64,000 nucleotides of DNA, taken from Deltaproteobacteria bacterium (GTDB taxonomy: Bacteria; Desulfobacterota; Syntrophobacteria; Syntrophobacterales; Syntrophobacteraceae). Made by a program: the position numbers and the translations under genes. The notes under the pieces are model-generated. The model did no database searches. It was not told where the DNA came from and saw only the letters and a program-made list of their open reading frames with translations. Of this stretch, positions 18,363 to 26,381 are shown piece after piece (the first letter of the stretch is position 1; every line of letters begins with the position of its first letter). The stretch lies in NCBI GenBank assembly GCA_012517315.1, contig JAAYVE010000017.1, positions 62,001 to 126,000 on the forward strand, written 5' to 3'.

Positions 18363-21300
18363 GTGATGATCATCTGCCTGGCTGCAATGTTGGGGGCACT
18401 TCTTTTCTTCAGCAGTGAAGCGTTTTCTCCGTGTCTTTTGATGGCGGGCCAGTCTTGCCAGGACTGGGCGGCCAAGGTCTTGTCGGTTCAGGGCGAGGTT
18501 CAGAGCCGTAAGGAAGGCGAGTCTCGCTGGATCCGAGTCGAGTTGGACGATACGCTGTGTGCTGGTGACATGCTCCGAGTGGGCTCCAGGAGCCGAGCAG
18601 CGATCCTTTTGAGGAACGAGACGAGTGTCCGTCTCGATGAAAACACCACGGTGACCTTCGTCGGCAGCGACGAGAACGAGAATTTCCTCGTCCGTCTCAT
18701 GTCCGGCATTGCCCACTTCCTCAGTCGCACACCCAAAGGTTTCAGGGTCATCACGCCTTTCGTGAACGCCACCATCGGAGGCACCGAGTTCCTCATGAAA
18801 GTGGACGCAGGGGAAGCCACCATCACTGTATTTGAGGGAGAAGTCCTGGCGGAAAACAAGTGGGGGGAGCTCAACCTTGCCAAGGGGCAATCTGCCCGGG
18901 TGTCGGGGGCGTCAGCCCCGGAACCACTGGTGGTCCTGCGTCCCAGGGATGCCGTGCAATGGGCTCTATACTATCCTCCCATCGTGGAATGGCGGTCCGA
19001 CGAACTTGCTGAAGGCGGGGAGTCGTCCTGGCAGGCGAGTGTCCGAAGATCCATGGAACGCTACCAGGCCAACGACCTCCAGGAGGCGTTCGGGGCTCTG
19101 GGTCCGGAAACGGAGGATATTCAAGATCCACGGTTCTTACTTTACCGCGCCGGTCTCCTTCTGACCGTTGGAAGGGTGGAGGAAGCGCGGGAGGATGTGG
19201 AGCGGGTTCTGGCAGCCGATGCGGGAAACGGGCAGGGCGTCGCTTTCCTCTCCGTCATTGAACTGGCGAGAAACGATAAAGACCGGGCCCTGCGGCTTGC
19301 CCGGAGTTCGACGGAGCGGTCCCCGGAGTCGTCGGTCAGCTGGGTTGCTTTGTCCTACACCCAGCAGGCGAACTTCGACCTGAAAGGAGCCCTGGCGAGT
19401 GGCCGGAGAGCTGCGCGACTGAGCCCCGACAGCGCCCTTGTGCAGGCTCGACTGGCTGAAATCCTTCTTTCCCTCGGCTACCTGAACCAGTCTGTCGAAG
19501 CCGCCCAAAGGGCCGTCCAGCTGAATCCACACCTTTCGCGCACCCAGACTGTCCTGGGGTTTGCCCATCTCGCGCGGATCCGCACGAGGGATGCCCGGAG
19601 GGCTTTTGAAAAGGCCATTCGCCTGGACCAGGCCGATCCCATGCCGCGCCTGGGTCTCGGACTTGCAAAAATTCGGGACGGCAGGGTCGAAGAGGGCAGA
19701 AAGGAGATCGAGTGTGCCGTGATTTTGGATCCTGGCAATTCTTTGTTGAGGAGCTATCTCGGCAAAGCCTATTTCGAGGAGAAAAAGGAAAGCCGGGCCG
19801 GGGAACAGTACGAGACGGCTAAAGAGTTGGATCCGTTGGATCCCACGCCTTTTTTCTACCACGCCGTTTTGAAACAGACGGTCAACAGACCGGTGGAAGC
19901 TTTGCAAGACCTGGAAAAGTCCATTGCCCTAAACGACAACCGGGCGGTTTTCAGGTCGCGGTTACAGCTGGACCAGGACCTTGCTGCACGCAGCGTGGGG
20001 CTTGCCCGGATTTACCAGGACCTGGACTTTGAGCAGGCGGCCCTTGCCGAAGGTTGGAAAGCACTCAGCCTGGATCCCGCAAACTTTTCGGCACACAGGC
20101 TGCTTGCGGATTCCTACTCGGTTCTGCCCCGCCACGAGATCGCCCGTGTGAGCGAACTGCTTCAGGCGCAGTTGCTCCAGCCCCTCAACATCAATCCTGT
20201 CCAGCCTCAGTTGGCCGAAAGCAGGTTGCTGATGCCCGGGACTCTCGGGCCATCGGAGGCGACGGTGAACGAGTTCAGCGCGCTCTTCAACCGCAACCGG
20301 CTGGCATTTCTGGCGAGCGGCGTTGCAGGGGAGCATGAGACCTTCGGGGAGGAAGTGGTCCAGTCGGGTCTGTGGGGACCTTTTTCGTACAGCCTGGGCC
20401 AGTACCACTATGAATCGGACGGCTTTCGCCCTAACAACGGCATCAAGAAAGACCTATACAACGCGTTTGCCCAGGTGGATGTGACACCCCAGACCAGTGT
20501 TCAGGCCGAGTACCGCTATGCGGTGTCGGATGAGGGCGATTTGCTTCTTCGGTTTGACCCCGATGCCTACGACACAGAGTTCCGGGATAAGGGCCGCGCA
20601 AAAGCTGTCCGCTTCGGTCTTCGCCACTCCTTTTCACCACGTTCGGATTTCATCGCATCGGCGAGCTACCGGACCTTCGAACTGGATACCTCCCTGAGTT
20701 CGGGCCGGATCAGATCGGACCAGGAGGGATACGGCTTTGAGGCACAGCACCTTTTTCGCGGGGATAGATTCAGCCTCATCACCGGTGGGGGCTACTTCGG
20801 CAATGATCTGGAAGAAGAACTCACCTTTTTGCCCGATCTTCCGTTTCTGCATGAAGCCGACATCAATCATCGGAACTTCTACGTGTATTCCCTCCTCAAC
20901 CTGCCAGCCTGCGTCACCTGGACCCTCGGAGTGAGCTGCGACCTTTTCGACGGTGGTGTCATGAAGCTGGATCGTGAGCAGTGGAACCCCAAGGTCGGGG
21001 TCACGTGGAGCCCCCTGCCCGGTACCACATTGCGTGCGGCTGCCTTCAGGACCTTCAAGCGGACCCTTCTTTCCGATCAGACTTTGGAGCCGACGCAGGT
21101 TGCAGGCTTCAACCAGTTCTACGACGACGGGGAGGGGACGAAGGCATGGCGATACGGCGTGGGCGTTGACCAGAAGATCAGTGCCGGCCTGTATGCCGGG
21201 GCGGAGTATTCCCGCCGGGATCTGGACGCACCGGGCCTTTTCGGACAGGAGGTCGTGGAGGGGGATCTGGAGGAGCATTTTGTGAGGGCTTACGTCCACT

Positions 21301-21734
21301 GGACTCCGCATCGCCGGATCGCGGTCAGCCCGGAGTACCAGTTCGAACAGTTCAGGAATGCCGGGGACCTGCTGGCGAACAACCTCGAACGGCTGGACAC
21401 CCATCGGTTCTCACTGGGATTAGGATACTACCACCCGTCCGGTTTCCTGTTCCGGCTGAAGCCTTCACTGGTGGGCCAGGAGGGACGCTTCCTCACCGGC
21501 TATGCGTTCCAGGAAGAAACCGGGACGCTGTCACCGATCATCGAACCTGGGGACAGTCACTTCTTTGTCCTGGACGCAGCCATCGGCTATCGTCTTCCCA
21601 AGAGAACGGGCATCATCACCCTCGAGGGGAGGAACCTGTTCGACAAGTCCTTCAAGTTTCAGGATACGGACCCAGCCTCTCCACGACTCATACCCGAGAG
21701 ATCCATCTTGGGCCGGATCACCCTGTTTTTCTGA
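18363..21734 (+). CDS. FecR-domain / TPR / outer-membrane beta-barrel protein
   Basis: 1,123 aa. The start is GTG 18363 or the adjacent ATG 18366, behind a G-rich Shine-Dalgarno. Layout: a signal-peptide-like N-terminus (~1-28); a FecR-like domain (~35-160, with LSVQGEVQSR, RSRAAILLRNETSVRLDENT and ATIGGTEFLMKV); about ten tetratricopeptide-like repeats (~235-590); and a ~480-residue region of alternating amphipathic strands ending in RITLFF, the C-terminal Phe signature of outer-membrane barrels. It resembles a TonB-receptor-like or Wzi-like barrel fused to periplasmic scaffolding, with no obvious TonB box or plug. The role is unknown; I infer an outer-membrane porin, receptor or assembly factor linked to the upstream CHASE2 cyclase. 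Confidence 0.82.
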   Translation: MMIICLAAMLGALLFFSSEAFSPCLLMAGQSCQDWAAKVLSVQGEVQSRKEGESRWIRVELDDTLCAGDMLRVGSRSRAAILLRNETSVRLDENTTVTFVGSDENENFLVRLMSGIAHFLSRTPKGFRVITPFVNATIGGTEFLMKVDAGEATITVFEGEVLAENKWGELNLAKGQSARVSGASAPEPLVVLRPRDAVQWALYYPPIVEWRSDELAEGGESSWQASVRRSMERYQANDLQEAFGALGPETEDIQDPRFLLYRAGLLLTVGRVEEAREDVERVLAADAGNGQGVAFLSVIELARNDKDRALRLARSSTERSPESSVSWVALSYTQQANFDLKGALASGRRAARLSPDSALVQARLAEILLSLGYLNQSVEAAQRAVQLNPHLSRTQTVLGFAHLARIRTRDARRAFEKAIRLDQADPMPRLGLGLAKIRDGRVEEGRKEIECAVILDPGNSLLRSYLGKAYFEEKKESRAGEQYETAKELDPLDPTPFFYHAVLKQTVNRPVEALQDLEKSIALNDNRAVFRSRLQLDQDLAARSVGLARIYQDLDFEQAALAEGWKALSLDPANFSAHRLLADSYSVLPRHEIARVSELLQAQLLQPLNINPVQPQLAESRLLMPGTLGPSEATVNEFSALFNRNRLAFLASGVAGEHETFGEEVVQSGLWGPFSYSLGQYHYESDGFRPNNGIKKDLYNAFAQVDVTPQTSVQAEYRYAVSDEGDLLLRFDPDAYDTEFRDKGRAKAVRFGLRHSFSPRSDFIASASYRTFELDTSLSSGRIRSDQEGYGFEAQHLFRGDRFSLITGGGYFGNDLEEELTFLPDLPFLHEADINHRNFYVYSLLNLPACVTWTLGVSCDLFDGGVMKLDREQWNPKVGVTWSPLPGTTLRAAAFRTFKRTLLSDQTLEPTQVAGFNQFYDDGEGTKAWRYGVGVDQKISAGLYAGAEYSRRDLDAPGLFGQEVVEGDLEEHFVRAYVHWTPHRRIAVSPEYQFEQFRNAGDLLANNLERLDTHRFSLGLGYYHPSGFLFRLKPSLVGQEGRFLTGYAFQEETGTLSPIIEPGDSHFFVLDAAIGYRLPKRTGIITLEGRNLFDKSFKFQDTDPASPRLIPERSILGRITLFF

Positions 21735-21832
21735 CGCGTTCAGTCACCCTGCCGGGCGTTGGAGGGTTGTCTTGGTTCTGTAAGCGTCTGTGGACGGATC
21801 AAACGTTTGGACAATACAAGAGGAGGAAAGCC

Positions 21833-22042
21833 ATGGGAAAGAGGGTTGCGAAGCTCGCCATTGATGAAAACGGTATGGTGGTCTCCGCCAAAGATATGGA
21901 CGGCAAGCCACTCCGGTACGAGGAGGGAGCTTCCATGATCGGCGCCCGGATCACATCCGTACCGATTTCGGAGTCCGCTGCCCGGGGAGTTGCCCGCGGA
22001 TGTGTCTGGAGGTTGATCGGGGGGGGTTGGAGATGTGTGTGA
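21833..22042 (+). CDS. Small hypothetical protein (69 aa)
   Basis: The start at ATG 21833 is supported by a strong AGGAGGA Shine-Dalgarno (21821-21827). The product begins GKRVAKLAIDENGMVV and contains KDMDGKPLRYEEGA, and is short and soluble. I do not recognise the family. The C-terminal third (ARGCVWRLIGGGWRCV) is Gly/Trp/Cys-rich, with only two Cys, so a metal site is not obvious. A small hairpin follows the stop. Being this short, its reality rests on the ribosome-binding site and the gap it fills. Confidence 0.55.
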   Translation: MGKRVAKLAIDENGMVVSAKDMDGKPLRYEEGASMIGARITSVPISESAARGVARGCVWRLIGGGWRCV

Positions 22043-22043
22043 T

Positions 22044-22062
22044 ACTCCCGCACGGTGGGAGT
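22044..22062 (+). terminator. Short hairpin after the 69-aa gene
   Basis: ACTCCC (22044-22049) pairs with GGGAGT (22057-22062) across 7 nt, right after the stop codon. There is no T-run, so it is a weak terminator candidate. Confidence 0.3.
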
Positions 22063-22164
22063 TCCGGTTGAAAAAGTGAAAGTCGTGCGTAATTTTATGA
22101 AACATATTTTGCCTGCCCCATGACTTTGCTCAGCTTAGCGTGCGAAACAAGAAAAGGAGAGGCT

Positions 22165-22602
22165 ATGGATCTGCCCGAGTACGTAACGGTGGATGAAGTG
22201 AAGCGCGTTTGCAAGGCGTTGAAAATCCGCGACTGGACGAAGCTCAAGAAGCCCGAAGTGCAGGAGAAAGAGGCCAAGATCATCCTCGATGAGGTGAACG
22301 TCGAGAAGATGCCCATTCGACTTGAGGACTTCCGCGTCGGGCTGGAGGTGGAACTGGAGCACGGCATTCGTTTCAAGGACGCCAACGTGACCAATAACCA
22401 CCCAATTCTCACCGGTAAAATCGTCCTGGCTCATCTCAAGGAGACCCTCGATTACTACCAGCGTCTGGAAGTGGCGGAACTCGAGGGGGATCTCCTCAAA
22501 GCTGTTGCTTCCGGCAATGGAGACAAGGCCGTCAACTACGTGAAGAGGCTCATCAAGGCGAAACAGGCCCTAGCGGAAGTGGAGGCTCAAGGTCTTGGAT
22601 GA
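22165..22602 (+). CDS. DUF5661-like protein of unknown function
   Basis: 145 aa from ATG 22165, preceded by AAGGAGA. The central block GLEVELEHGIRFKDANVTNN followed by LTGKIVLAHLKETLDYYQRL matches my recollection of DUF5661, a small domain of unknown function common in environmental bacteria and phages. The N-terminal half looks like a helical segment (VTVDEVKRVCKALKI). The following SRPBCC gene starts within its last codons, which suggests translational coupling. Function unknown. Confidence 0.7.
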   Translation: MDLPEYVTVDEVKRVCKALKIRDWTKLKKPEVQEKEAKIILDEVNVEKMPIRLEDFRVGLEVELEHGIRFKDANVTNNHPILTGKIVLAHLKETLDYYQRLEVAELEGDLLKAVASGNGDKAVNYVKRLIKAKQALAEVEAQGLG

Positions 22603-23083
22603 TGCTTGTTCTGTCGTTCATGTGGCCGCTAAGCCCAGGGCGATCACGGTGGCCATAGGGATCAACGCACCTCCTTGGGCGGTTTGGAATGTTCTGGCGG
22701 ACTGGCGGGCTTTTTCCCGTTGGAACCCGTTCATCCTTCGGGCGGAAGGGAACTTGGAGGCGGGTAGTCAAGTGCGCATGCGCGTGCGACTCCATGATGG
22801 CATGCACATCAACATCCGGCCCATGCTTCTCTCCGTGCGCCCCCCTGAGGAGATTCGATGGATGGGGAAACTGCCCGTTCCGGGTCTGGTGGATGGGGAG
22901 CACACCCTCTCCATTCTTCCCCTCGAGAAGAATCGAGTCTGCTTTGTTCAGCACGAAATCTACAGGGGAATCCTTGTGCCCGTCCTGTGGTTCCGGTTGA
23001 AGCAGGATGCCGTTCAGGGGTTCTCCGCCATGAATGCGGCACTGAAGTCCCGGGCGGAAGGCCTCCTGCTGGTTGCGGCGTAG
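22595..23083 (+). CDS. SRPBCC (START/polyketide-cyclase-like) domain protein
   Basis: 162 aa. The start is a TTG at 22595, inside the end of the previous gene, with GGAGG at 22581-22585. The N-terminal pattern ITVAIGINAPPWAVWNVLADW followed by FSRWNPFI is the classic SRPBCC opening. Later segments (LRAEGNLEAGSQVRMRV, FVQHEIYRGILVPVLW) fit the curved sheet and C-terminal helix. These proteins bind hydrophobic ligands in a deep pocket; the ligand is unknown. It is probably co-expressed with the DUF5661-like gene. Confidence 0.75.
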   Translation: MDDACSVVHVAAKPRAITVAIGINAPPWAVWNVLADWRAFSRWNPFILRAEGNLEAGSQVRMRVRLHDGMHINIRPMLLSVRPPEEIRWMGKLPVPGLVDGEHTLSILPLEKNRVCFVQHEIYRGILVPVLWFRLKQDAVQGFSAMNAALKSRAEGLLLVAA

Positions 23084-23239
23084 TCTTTCGTCCAACCTGT
23101 TTCACAGGCGGGTCGTTCCTTTCATGCTGCAGGTCCGTCCCCGTTTTGGGGAAGGCAGCACACGAAATTGCCGGGAAAAGTTGCTGGTAAGGGGGGGTGA
23201 TGGGGCTACAGGCAGGAGGGGGAGGCAGGAGGGAAGGCA

Positions 23240-23719
23240 ATGGGAGTCTTTCAGACGGGAGATTCTTGGGCAGGGTTTGTCCTGAGGGTTACCCTTGGGT
23301 TTGTCATGTTGCCCCATGGGGCTCAAAAGCTTCTGGGGTGGTTTGGGGGTGCAGGTTTTCAAGGTACCATCCAGATCTTTTCGGAAAAACTGCACATCCA
23401 CCCGTTCCTGACGGTTCTTGTCATCCTGTCTGAGTCCGTGGGGAGCATCGGCCTGGTCCTCGGTTTTTTCACGAGGGTGTGCGCTTTCGGGTCCTTGTGC
23501 GTGATGACCGGTGCAATTCTTCTTGTGCACTGGCCCTATGGTTTCTTCATGAACTGTTACGGAACCCAGATGGGTGAAGGGTTCGAATTTCATCTCCTGG
23601 CCATCGGCATCAGCCTGGCACTCCTGGCCGTCGGCGGTGGACGATGGTCGGTGGATGGAGCCATCACAAACGCCCTCGGGTATCGCAGCCGGAGGGAGAC
23701 GCGAGGCATCCGCCTCTGA
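23240..23719 (+). CDS. DoxX-family membrane protein
   Basis: 159 aa with four hydrophobic helices. The DoxX opening is clear: VLRVTLGFVMLPHGAQKLLGWFGGAG, then a helix containing SESVGSIGLVLGFFTRVCA, and a third containing FEFHLLAIGISLALL. The AGGAGGGAAGG ribosome-binding site precedes ATG 23240. DoxX proteins are small four-helix membrane proteins tied to redox or sulfur chemistry in a few organisms; the exact role here is unknown. About 200 bp of apparently empty sequence separate it from the convergent SagB-like gene. Confidence 0.85.
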   Translation: MGVFQTGDSWAGFVLRVTLGFVMLPHGAQKLLGWFGGAGFQGTIQIFSEKLHIHPFLTVLVILSESVGSIGLVLGFFTRVCAFGSLCVMTGAILLVHWPYGFFMNCYGTQMGEGFEFHLLAIGISLALLAVGGGRWSVDGAITNALGYRSRRETRGIRL

Positions 23720-23921
23720 TAGGATGAATAGGGGATCTCGTTTCCATCGCCTGCCTTGCCGGGGTAACGGGATGCATGTACCCTCAGAACGGGAAGTGGG
23801 GAATTTCCGTTGGCATGAAGGGTCGTCCCTGCTGTGACAGGAATCGGGTCGGTCCATCAACGGGTTCATTGGAGACGGGAGGTATCAAAAAGCTCACTTG
23901 TGCCTTCGGTTTGAGACAGCT

Positions 23922-25562
23922 TCAATCGGGATAGGCCGGAAAGGTGGCGATGCGCCGATCCTCCAGGGGCCCTCCCACCGTGAAGTGATAGAGGTCCTGG
24001 AACCGCGTTCCCTCAATCCCCAGGATTTCGTGCATGCCGTCGTCGAAAAAACACCCGATACCCGTTCCCCTGAGCCCAGCCGCTTCCGCCTCCAGGTAAA
24101 GAACCTGACCGATCATGCCGCATTCCCAGAATAGTCGGGGATAGAACCACGGACCTTCCTGCAGAAGAGGCTCTTGGAATTCGGCGATCATCGCCAGGCT
24201 GAAGCAGCCGTCGCTCGCAATCTCCTGGTAGCAGGAAACCTGCATGGACGTCTGCCTGAAATCCCCCCGTGCGAGAAGGTAAAGATCAAGGGATTCTGGG
24301 CAGTTCTGCGGTCTTGCCCACAGATGCCCCGGGGCCATTGCACTTTTCAACGCATTCCACCGAACTCCATTGCGAACCAGGAAGTAGAGGCCCGGCTCCA
24401 GTCCCTCCACTCTGTGCACAAAGATCGCAAGGTGAACGAGCGGGGGCCAAGGGAGCATGCCGAAAGGAACTTGCGGAGGAATGTCGGGCAAAGTCCTCGC
24501 CAGAATGTGATAGAAAGCAGCGCGGGAAATGGTGGAGACCCCGTTCATGGCGACGGCACTGCGCCTTGTGCGCACGATTTGCGCCAGCGGCAGGGACCGA
24601 TCCTGGACGACCTGAAGGGGGTCACGCACGTTCACTGTTGGAGGGAGAAGATCTGAATCGTTTGCTTCCACCGGCCTTCGTGCTGCTTCCGCAACGCGTT
24701 CGATGGCTGACCATTCCACGTTGGTGGGGCTCAGTCGGTTGGGTTTGCCCAGCCAGTCCAAGGCCTCCCAGCGATCGATTGCTTCTCCACCGGTGTCAAG
24801 GTGGAGCGACCGAGATCCACCGCCGGTGAACATGGCGAGCAGACAGTCCGGTTCCTCCCTTTCCACCCCGGGGGCATGCCCGGTTCCCATGAGCCTTTCC
24901 AAGTCTTGAGCGGCAAGACGCTCCAACAAGGCGCACTGCCAACCGAGCCCCGCCGCCGCCACTCCCACTGCGCCGAGAGCGTGCCCCACGTCCAACGCAC
25001 AGTATCGGTAGGCTCGTTCTCCATACTTCCAGGATTCTCTCCAGTGGATAGACGTGAGGCCCAGCAAGATGATGCCGGCGGGAGCACCTGCCAGGAGCAG
25101 CTCCCAAAGAGGGAGGGGAACTCGTGCCCGCAGCTCCAGGGCATGCTCCCGGGGAGCGTAATGAAAAACAGCGGCGGTATCGACCAAGCCATTCAGGGGA
25201 CCGCACAGGAGATAAGCTTCCGTGGGATGAAGGTTGCCACTGGAGGGGTTTACCCTGAGTGCCCATGCATCTCCTCCAGCCCGTTTCCAGGCTGAGATGG
25301 CAAGGCTTTCGAAAAAAAGCCGGGAAATATTTTGGAAATTGAGCGGACGTGGTTCGACCCCAGTGGATGAGTAGATGCGGTCGTACGGCGGAGATCCCTG
25401 CGGAAAAGTCCTCTGGAGGGGGAAGAGCGGGGCGCCGTCGTAGCGGCGGAATGGATTGGGCTGCGTTGCCCAGTCCATGAAACCGGGTCCCTTGGCGTAG
25501 CGATTGAAGTGATGCTTCGTGGATCGATGATATTCCAGAACGACAGCGAGGGGGGCGCCCAT
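23922..25562 (-). CDS. SagB-type dehydrogenase with tandem nitroreductase domains
   Basis: 546 aa from ATG 25562, chosen because AAGGAG sits 9 nt upstream and the conserved opening (VVLEYHRSTKHHFNRYA) begins there; the frame stays open to 25769. The first nitroreductase fold contains RVNPSSGNLHPTEAYLL and ALDVGHALGAVGVAAAGLG. The second (from ~355) contains IVRTRRSAVAMNG and later GMIGQVLYLEAEAAGLRGTGIG. SagB/ThcOx enzymes are FMN oxidases that mature azoles in thiazole/oxazole-modified peptides, but many homologues occur alone with unknown substrates. I see no YcaO cyclodehydratase or precursor peptide beside it, so a peptide role is not supported locally. Confidence 0.85.
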   Translation of the reverse strand: MGAPLAVVLEYHRSTKHHFNRYAKGPGFMDWATQPNPFRRYDGAPLFPLQRTFPQGSPPYDRIYSSTGVEPRPLNFQNISRLFFESLAISAWKRAGGDAWALRVNPSSGNLHPTEAYLLCGPLNGLVDTAAVFHYAPREHALELRARVPLPLWELLLAGAPAGIILLGLTSIHWRESWKYGERAYRYCALDVGHALGAVGVAAAGLGWQCALLERLAAQDLERLMGTGHAPGVEREEPDCLLAMFTGGGSRSLHLDTGGEAIDRWEALDWLGKPNRLSPTNVEWSAIERVAEAARRPVEANDSDLLPPTVNVRDPLQVVQDRSLPLAQIVRTRRSAVAMNGVSTISRAAFYHILARTLPDIPPQVPFGMLPWPPLVHLAIFVHRVEGLEPGLYFLVRNGVRWNALKSAMAPGHLWARPQNCPESLDLYLLARGDFRQTSMQVSCYQEIASDGCFSLAMIAEFQEPLLQEGPWFYPRLFWECGMIGQVLYLEAEAAGLRGTGIGCFFDDGMHEILGIEGTRFQDLYHFTVGGPLEDRRIATFPAYPD

Positions 25563-26006
25563 TTTCATTTTCTCCTTCATTCGGGTGGAATAGGCACGAC
25601 CAGTCTCGAAAAGCATCGACGCCAACAAGACGGCCACATCCGGCAGTCTGTCTTGACGGATCATGGCATCTTCGGGTGACCGCTGGGAGGCTCCATGAAA
25701 CAACATAAATGAACACCTTCCCCGGCACAAATCAACGTTGAAAATGGTCTTTTGCCGGTGCGGCTTCATCCTTCACGTTTGACTGCGAGCGTCATTCACC
25801 GTGTTCGCCGATTTCGCCATGGCGGGCCTCCCTTCAAGCCGGCGGACAACCGAAACCACCTCTCCTCCCTGGATCCTGCGACTCCGCCAATCCTTGGCCA
25901 TGGCCGACGGGTTCCCTTGCTCCGTCACGAAATCATTGGGCGGGGCGATGATCTTGGGCCATTGGCCGAATCCATTGCATTTGAGAACTCCGATCGCCAT
26001 TTCCAA

Positions 26007-26034
26007 TTAGACAGGTTTGTCACGTCTGTATAGT
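26007..26034 (+). promoter_or_regulatory. Putative sigma70-type promoter upstream of the HdrD-like operon
   Basis: TTAGAC (26007-26012), 16-bp spacer, TATAGT (26029-26034). It is the only good hexamer pair in the ~800-bp gap and points to the HdrD-like/ABC operon. Confidence 0.4.
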
Positions 26035-26104
26035 AAGGAGGAACCGTCGAAAGACCTCATGTTCAAGGATCTCCGCATGCCCGAGAATTCCGGCTTCACC
26101 TGAA

Positions 26105-26143
26105 CCAGCTCTGCCCCCTGCCCGTGTGAGGCGGGGGAACTGG
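26105..26143 (+). other. Strong leader stem-loop upstream of the HdrD-like gene
   Basis: Nested pairing: CCAG (26105-26108) with CTGG (26140-26143); CCCCC (26114-26118) with GGGGG (26133-26137); GCC (26120-26122) with GGC (26130-26132), with one bulged T and a 7-nt loop. There is no T-run afterwards, so it is not a standard terminator. It could be a regulatory leader element or protein-binding hairpin. Confidence 0.4.
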
Positions 26144-26381
26144 CTCAGGCCGGGAGTCTTGCTTTTACCCTCCCTGGCTTTTCCCTGTTTGAGGGAATGA
26201 CCTTTCCGGCCCTTACCATATTTGGATATCGTACTCATCATTGAAGTTTCCTGGGCGCTTGCCCTGACCAGGAGCAACCGTAAACGGCCGCCATCCCCTC
26301 ATGAATGCTGCGGTGGGGAGGAAGGGGGCTTGGCGCTTTACCGGAAAGTTGAGCTCAACTGCCAAGACGGAGGAAGCAGAC

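Larger units (their letters stand above)
25563..26381. other. ~800 bp divergent intergenic region with promoter and structured element
   Basis: No convincing protein gene. It holds the 5' side of the leftward SagB-like gene, a rightward promoter candidate (26007-26034), an AAGGAGG followed at a distance by a 14-codon open frame (26059-26103), and a strong stem-loop (26105-26143). The HdrD-like gene starts at 26382, so any transcript from this promoter has a leader of about 340 nt. Confidence 0.45.

Noticed and set aside
25752-26033. 93-codon frame upstream of the HdrD-like gene
   Set aside because: No ribosome-binding site and no recognisable motif; it overlaps the likely promoter of the operon.
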